Below are positions 4,381 to 8,739 of a DNA stretch of 8,739 nucleotides, piece after piece. The stretch comes from Patescibacteria group bacterium (lineage in GTDB: Bacteria > Patescibacteria > UBA1384 > CAILIB01): the NCBI GenBank assembly GCA_020696955.1, contig JAJFBK010000020.1, positions 1-8,739 of the forward strand. Direction: 5' to 3'. A program made the translations under genes and the position numbers. The first letter of the stretch is position 1. The number at the start of each line of letters is the position of its first letter. The notes beneath the pieces were generated by a model that worked only from the letters and a program-made list of their open reading frames with translations, did not search any database and was not told the origin of the DNA.

Positions 4381-6117
4381 ATGTGTGCTGCGTTATCGAG
4401 TGGCTTGCCGGCCATACCCATGGGTAAGACGAGGCGAGTTCGCCCTATGGAAAGCATTTTGCTGAGTATAACGATGTTCATCACTGGCGGCTGTGGTTTC
4501 ATTGCCGAATGCCTGATGAGCACTGTTTCAGCCTATTGCCTTGGCAATAGCATAGAGCAGTTCAGCGTGGTCATTGCGCTGATGCTTCTATTTATGGGTG
4601 TAGGTGCCATGGTGCAGTCTCTCATAAATGACAAGTACTTGCTCGAAAAGTTTATTCTTGTTGAGATAGTCCTTGCGCTCGTGGGTGGATTTGCACCGGT
4701 CATCCTTTTTGCGGCTTACGGATATATGGAGGATCACTTTAAATTGGTTCTCTACGGCCAGGCTGCTTTTATCGGATTGTTAATTGGTTTGGAAATTCCA
4801 TTTGCTACCAGAATTAACGAAGGATATGCGAAAAGTCTTGGAACTAACATTTCCAATACTGTCGCCTGGGATTACGTCGGGAGCTTTATAGGTTCCGTCG
4901 TATGGGTCGTCTATTTGCTAAGAAATTTTCCACTTACGCAGATCGGTTTCCTGGTTTCGGCATTCAATATGACCGTGGCATTCATTACCTTCGGCTATTT
5001 CTGGAAGAAAAAACAAGTTTCTTCACCATTTCCAATTCTGGTTGCCTTGGTGGTTGGTACGGGTGCGTTGGGGGTAGGATTTCATTACAACTTGGACTGG
5101 GCTAAGGCTTCGGAACAACGGTTGTATGATGATCCTGTCGTTTACAACCACACTACCAAGTACCAGCATCTGGTGGTCACCCATAGTCGGGACCTCCAGG
5201 AGCACAGGCTGTATATCAACGGAAACCTGCAGTTTTCAAGTTTGGATGAGCAGATCTATCATGAGCAGCTCATTCATCCGGTTTTAAACCTGGCATTCCG
5301 GCGAGAAAAAGTCTTAATTCTGGGAGGAGGAGACGGACTGGCACTGAGAGAAGTCCTTAAGTATAAGGACGTTAAAGAAATTGCTCTCGTTGACCTTGAT
5401 CCCGACATGGTGAAGCTTTGTGCCACTAACCCCATTCTGAAGAAGTTAAACGGAGGCTCATTTGATGACGCCCGGGTTCACGCTTCAGTACCTGTTGGAA
5501 TCAAGACATTGTCACCCATGGTGCCGATAGTCCAAGAAACCGGAGAGTTTGAAGAAGGAAAGCATGGTCGCCCCCGTCCAAAGACCCAGGAAGTGGCAAA
5601 GGTGCATGTCTTCAATGTTGACGCTGACAGGTTTCTTTCGGCGGTTCCAGGTCTCTGGGACGTGGTAATAGTGGACTTACCCGATCCAAGCTCTATCGAG
5701 CTTGCGAAGCTGTATAGTCGGGAATTCTACAGTAAAATCGAGCGCATTCTTCCAGAAAGCGGCTTGATGGTGGTGCAGTCTACTTCGCCATATCACGCCA
5801 AAGAAGCTTATCTCTGCATTGACCGTACGATTCAGAGCGGAGGATTTCATACGCTTCCTTACCATGACAATGTTCCCAGTTTCGGTGATTGGGGATGGGT
5901 GATTGGCTGGAAGAGGAGTATTCCAGACAGCGCTATCGAGGAACGGGTAAGGGGCCTCACCATTCCGGTGAAGACTCGCTATCTTAGTCCGGAACGCTTT
6001 CGAGCTGCCTGTGTCTTTGGAAAAGGCTCGCTGCGGCCACGTTACACCGACGTCAGCAGTTTGAAGCGGCCAGTGATACTGGAATATTACGCCGGTGAAG
6101 GCTGGCAGGTAGAGTAA
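4381..6117 (+). CDS. Membrane-embedded spermidine synthase-like aminopropyltransferase
   Basis: This encodes 578 residues. The N-terminal half has seven likely membrane helices (about 26-48, 60-80, 90-112, 120-142, 157-178, 184-206, 214-232), including GLEIPFATRI and WDYVGS motifs typical of membrane-fused spermidine synthases. The C-terminal half is a class I methyltransferase-fold aminopropyltransferase. It shows YHE (293-295), the donor-binding GGGDG loop (315-319), acidic LVDLD (336-340; Asp338 where E. coli SpeE has Glu), Asp414 in VDADRF, and DLPDP (432-436) carrying the catalytic-type Asp. These are followed by LYSREFY and VPSFGDWGW. Such enzymes transfer the aminopropyl group of decarboxylated S-adenosylmethionine to an amine; the acceptor here is not known. 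About 40 extra residues (367-407) sit between DDARV and VHVFNVDA, where E. coli SpeE has only a few. The gene follows the DUF350 gene after a hairpin and ends at a strong terminator. The superfamily call is firm and the substrate uncertain. Confidence 0.88.
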   Translation: MCAALSSGLPAIPMGKTRRVRPMESILLSITMFITGGCGFIAECLMSTVSAYCLGNSIEQFSVVIALMLLFMGVGAMVQSLINDKYLLEKFILVEIVLALVGGFAPVILFAAYGYMEDHFKLVLYGQAAFIGLLIGLEIPFATRINEGYAKSLGTNISNTVAWDYVGSFIGSVVWVVYLLRNFPLTQIGFLVSAFNMTVAFITFGYFWKKKQVSSPFPILVALVVGTGALGVGFHYNLDWAKASEQRLYDDPVVYNHTTKYQHLVVTHSRDLQEHRLYINGNLQFSSLDEQIYHEQLIHPVLNLAFRREKVLILGGGDGLALREVLKYKDVKEIALVDLDPDMVKLCATNPILKKLNGGSFDDARVHASVPVGIKTLSPMVPIVQETGEFEEGKHGRPRPKTQEVAKVHVFNVDADRFLSAVPGLWDVVIVDLPDPSSIELAKLYSREFYSKIERILPESGLMVVQSTSPYHAKEAYLCIDRTIQSGGFHTLPYHDNVPSFGDWGWVIGWKRSIPDSAIEERVRGLTIPVKTRYLSPERFRAACVFGKGSLRPRYTDVSSLKRPVILEYYAGEGWQVE

Positions 6118-6124
6118 CATTTGA

Positions 6125-6155
6125 AGCGGAACCGTTTATTCGGTTCCGCTTTTTT
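6125..6155 (+). terminator. Intrinsic terminator after the synthase gene
   Basis: AGCGGAACCG (6125-6134) pairs perfectly with CGGTTCCGCT (6141-6150) around a TTTATT loop. A run of six T (6150-6155) follows. It starts eight bases after the synthase stop codon and marks the 3' end of the operon. Confidence 0.93.
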
Positions 6156-6204
6156 GTTTGGCGTAATTCGTAAGACACCCGGTGGTAAGAATCATGTAAT
6201 AAGC

Positions 6205-6210
6205 TACAAT
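6205..6210 (+). promoter_or_regulatory. -10 promoter box for a probably leaderless helicase mRNA
   Basis: TACAAT ends seven bases before the helicase ATG at 6218, which places the expected transcription start at or within a base or so of the ATG. No Shine-Dalgarno precedes that ATG and no convincing -35 hexamer was found at 16-18 bases. The box is seen in the sequence; leaderless translation is inferred. Confidence 0.55.
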
Positions 6211-6217
6211 AAAGCAC

Positions 6218-8533
6218 ATGAATACCGATCACTTAGGGTTTACTACTGACCTGCCAATCCATGACTTTCGTGAGCAGATATTGTCATCGATAGATAACAA
6301 TCAGGTAACTATTATCACGGCTGAAACCGGTGCCGGGAAAAGTACCCAAGTACCGCAGTACTTGGCTGAGCACGGCTATGAAAAAGTGGTGGTAACCCAG
6401 CCACGCATTTTGGCTGCCAGAAATCTCTCAATCCGAGTGAGAGAAGAGGTAGCGCTTCGGACTGGTCAGGAATGGGGAGATTACGTTGCCTACCGCACCT
6501 CTTATGAGCGTGATGATACCGAGGACACGGTTATCCTCTACTGCACGGACGGGCTTCAGCTGGTGCGGGAAATTACCGGGTCAGGAACAACGGAAAAACA
6601 AGTACTGTTGCTGGATGAAATCCATGAGTGGAATGAAAACATGGAGGTTCTGATTGCCTGGGCCAAGAAGCGTTGCCAGGAGGACAAGCAGTTCAAGGTG
6701 GCAATCATGAGCGCTACGATTGAAGCTAATAATCTAGCCACCTATTTTGGTGCCGGGATGCCGATCACCGTGCCGGGCCGCAGTTATAAGATTACGAAAC
6801 GAAGAGCTGATGATCTGGTGGATGAGATTGAGGAGCAGATCGATGTGGGAGGCAGGAACATGCTGGTCTTTCTTCCTGGAAAAGCCGAGATTGAAAACGT
6901 GGCAGAAGCCCTCAAAAGAAAGGCAGAATCAAAGGGAATACCGATCATTCCGCTTCATAGCCAATTGGAGGCCAGTGCCCAACAGGAGGCATTTGAGCCG
7001 TACCCGAATGGCAAAGTCATTCTCTCGACTAATATTGCCCAGACCAGCGTTACCATCGATGACATCGACATAGTGATTGACTCGGGGCTGGAGCGTCGCA
7101 GCGAAGTGCAGAACGGGGTGGAGGGACTCTTCATTTCTGAAGTCTCACAAGCAGATTGTCTCCAGAGAGCGGGACGAGCCGGGCGCACCAAGGAAGGCGA
7201 ATACGTACTGGCGCCTTTCGATCAAATGCCCTGTGCTGATTTTAATGATCGTCCAGCCTACGCCATTCCCGAGATTTTACGAAAGCATATTGATAGATTG
7301 GCCTTGAGGTTGGCAAACGTGGGAATGGATATTGAGGTGCTTGAGTTTTATCACTCTCCAAGCAAAAAAGCTATTAAGAATGCCAAGTTAAAGCTTTTGA
7401 ATCTAGGAGCCATGACGCCGGATGGTGACGTGACTGATATCGGTCGTAAAATGGAGAAGTTTCCAGTTGAATCGAGTTATGCTCGGATGTTGGTAGAGGC
7501 AAGGCAGCACGAGGAATCGGTTCAGGCAAAGCTTGCGGCCATTATTGCCATCCAAGAAGTGGGAGGAATCGTGAAGGGAGGTGTTCGGTATAGCGGCTGG
7601 CGTCGATTCACGAAACAGACCGAGAGCGACTTACTTGCACAGTACGACGTATACCTGGCTTTTCCAAATATAAATCCTGAGGAGCATGAAGAACTAGGAA
7701 TTATCGCTAAAAACGTCTTAAAGGCCCAGGATGTCTTGAACCGTCTGAGCAATGACCTGGGTATCGATACCAGCGATCTTACACCTATCGAAAAGTCGGA
7801 AGAGGTTCATTTGCTGCGAAGTATCGTGGCGGGGCAAATCGACCAGCTTTGGCTGGTAGAAGGCAGGCAGGCCACTCACCTTGTTACCCAAAAGTGGAGG
7901 GAACTCTCGGGAAGTACTGTCGTGTCCCGCCCGGCCTTGATTGTTGGAACCCCTTTTGACCTCCAGATTCCGACCTCAAAGGGTCTTGAGGTGCTTAATT
8001 TGGTTCAAGACGTTACTACGGTTGATCCTCGTTGGCTTAAGTCATTTGCGCCCCATCTTTTCAAAGTGCAGCCAGGGAAAGTATACCTTGATAGGGACCA
8101 AGGGTGCTTGGTCACCCAGTGGTTTATTGAAGTGGGCAAAGACACCCTTGTGGAGGGGGTTACCACACCGGTTTTGGAGAAAACTTCTCATAATAGCCGA
8201 TTATTCGCTGAGCTTTATTCAGCAAGATTACATGACCAGCTGGAAAATGAGCGAAGTACTCTGCAAAAGATGTATGGGCAACGCATTGCCACAGTTCCAC
8301 TGCCTCATGTGACCGAGCAGGTAAAAGAAGTTCTTGAGGGAGCCATATCTATAGGAGAATTAAGCAAACGACAACTTTCAGATCTTGAAAGGCTTACCAA
8401 GATGCAGACCTACCTAGGCGAAGGATTTATGAAAAAGCTTCTCTCTTCAAAACGAAAAGGAAGAAAGCGGGAAGAAGAAGGAGCCAAAGGCTGGCAACCG
8501 AGACACAAGAGAAGGCGATCAGGTCGTAGATAA
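6218..8533 (+). CDS. DEAH-type (DEIH) ATP-dependent RNA helicase, HrpA/HrpB-like
   Basis: This encodes 771 residues. The superfamily 2 helicase motifs appear in order: Walker A ETGAGKST (36-43), Walker B DEIH (133-136, Ile replacing the usual Ala), SAT (165-167), the NIAQTSVTI motif V region, and motif VI QRAGRAGR (316-323). A helicase-associated HA2-type region follows (about 396-430, TDIGRKMEKFP), then a DPRWLKSFAPHL segment (about 603-614) resembling the OB-fold region of this family. The length is near HrpB (about 800) and far below HrpA (about 1300). The last 25-30 residues are very rich in Arg and Lys, likely RNA-binding. Family members unwind RNA or remodel RNA-protein complexes in the cytoplasm, for example in stalled-ribosome handling (HrpA). 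The gene has its own putative promoter and lies beyond a strong terminator, so it is not part of the preceding operon. The family is certain, HrpA versus HrpB assignment is not, and no symbol is given. Confidence 0.92.
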   Translation: MNTDHLGFTTDLPIHDFREQILSSIDNNQVTIITAETGAGKSTQVPQYLAEHGYEKVVVTQPRILAARNLSIRVREEVALRTGQEWGDYVAYRTSYERDDTEDTVILYCTDGLQLVREITGSGTTEKQVLLLDEIHEWNENMEVLIAWAKKRCQEDKQFKVAIMSATIEANNLATYFGAGMPITVPGRSYKITKRRADDLVDEIEEQIDVGGRNMLVFLPGKAEIENVAEALKRKAESKGIPIIPLHSQLEASAQQEAFEPYPNGKVILSTNIAQTSVTIDDIDIVIDSGLERRSEVQNGVEGLFISEVSQADCLQRAGRAGRTKEGEYVLAPFDQMPCADFNDRPAYAIPEILRKHIDRLALRLANVGMDIEVLEFYHSPSKKAIKNAKLKLLNLGAMTPDGDVTDIGRKMEKFPVESSYARMLVEARQHEESVQAKLAAIIAIQEVGGIVKGGVRYSGWRRFTKQTESDLLAQYDVYLAFPNINPEEHEELGIIAKNVLKAQDVLNRLSNDLGIDTSDLTPIEKSEEVHLLRSIVAGQIDQLWLVEGRQATHLVTQKWRELSGSTVVSRPALIVGTPFDLQIPTSKGLEVLNLVQDVTTVDPRWLKSFAPHLFKVQPGKVYLDRDQGCLVTQWFIEVGKDTLVEGVTTPVLEKTSHNSRLFAELYSARLHDQLENERSTLQKMYGQRIATVPLPHVTEQVKEVLEGAISIGELSKRQLSDLERLTKMQTYLGEGFMKKLLSSKRKGRKREEEGAKGWQPRHKRRRSGRR

Positions 8534-8615
8534 GTAAGGGTAAGTTGTAACTAATCTCGCATACGATTTTACAGGATGGGCATAATGTTACGGCAGAGCT
8601 CTAACATATTAAGCC
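8534..8615. other. Short intergenic region after the helicase
   Basis: These 82 bases hold no convincing terminator; only a weak five-base pairing (TGTAA near 8546 with TTACA near 8569) is visible. TAACAT (8602-8607) ends eight bases before the next ATG and could be a -10 box for another leaderless gene. No Shine-Dalgarno is visible before that ATG. There is no clear -35 element. Confidence 0.4.
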
Positions 8616-8739
8616 ATGGATATAAAAAAGATTTGGCGTGAAAACGGTCTTTCCATAGTATTGTTTGGGTTGTTTCTTTTGTTTTTAGTCGGACAAAGTT
8701 GGGCGGGCCTTTTGGAATATAATAATGACCAAATTGAGC
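8616..8739 (+). CDS. DUF6766-like small membrane protein, 5' part only
   Basis: The frame runs open for 41 complete codons to the window end. It begins MDIKKIWRENGLSIVL and continues into one hydrophobic helix (about residues 11-28), followed by a GQSWAGLLEYNND segment. The 'ENGLS-VLFGLF-LFLVGQS-aG' pattern matches my recollection of the N terminus of DUF6766, a family of roughly 200-residue multi-helix membrane proteins of unknown role. The gene is cut by the window edge, so length and later helices cannot be judged. The start lacks a Shine-Dalgarno and may be leaderless. The family call rests on motif memory only. Confidence 0.65.
   Translation, partial: MDIKKIWRENGLSIVLFGLFLLFLVGQSWAGLLEYNNDQIE

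Noticed and set aside
8576..8605. Small open frame from the ATG at 8576
   Set aside because: It stops after fewer than ten codons and has no ribosome binding site.

Overview
The window is a bacterial, protein-dense stretch read entirely on the + strand, of roughly balanced base composition by eye, using the standard code (TGA is a working stop in three genes). It holds six complete genes and the start of a seventh. The first five form a polyamine-synthase / membrane-protein cluster. The last two are independent genes: a DEAH-type RNA helicase and a small membrane protein. The host cannot be fixed from the sequence. The helicase, and probably the gene after it, look leaderless (a -10-like box a few bases before ATG and no Shine-Dalgarno). 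Leaderless genes are common in actinobacteria, Deinococcus-Thermus and Patescibacteria. My weak preference is a Patescibacteria (Saccharibacteria-like) genome, as a hypothesis only.

Region 1-212 is a non-coding leader packed with structure: a perfect 23-bp inverted repeat (1-23 / 88-110), a long hairpin (110-163) and a second hairpin (166-189), ending in a strong ribosome binding site at 202-206. Region 213-4301 holds four genes joined by three consecutive 4-base ATGA stop/start overlaps: a membrane-anchored DUF4178 protein, a DUF2617-like protein, a 517-residue coiled-coil lipoprotein with an aromatic-rich C-terminal part, and an 8-helix tandem DUF350 membrane protein. A 16-bp GCAA-loop hairpin followed by a short T tract (4311-4351) then separates them from a 578-residue membrane-embedded spermidine-synthase-like enzyme (4381-6117), which is followed by a strong intrinsic terminator (6125-6155). 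Region 6218-8533 encodes the helicase, and 8616 to the window end begins a DUF6766-like membrane protein.

The gene set (DUF4178, DUF2617, lipoprotein, DUF350, membrane spermidine synthase) resembles a conserved but biochemically undefined bacterial envelope module, related in content to the E. coli yjf cluster (DUF350 protein YjfL, glutathionylspermidine-synthase-like YjfC). The plausible picture, which is inference, is that the synthase transfers aminopropyl groups near the inner face of the membrane, while the DUF4178, DUF350 and lipoprotein partners form the envelope apparatus that uses or senses the product. No S-adenosylmethionine decarboxylase, which would supply the donor, lies in the window. 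The most unusual points are the structured leader, the attenuator-like hairpin before the synthase, a roughly 40-residue insertion in the synthase catalytic domain, and the large lipoprotein.
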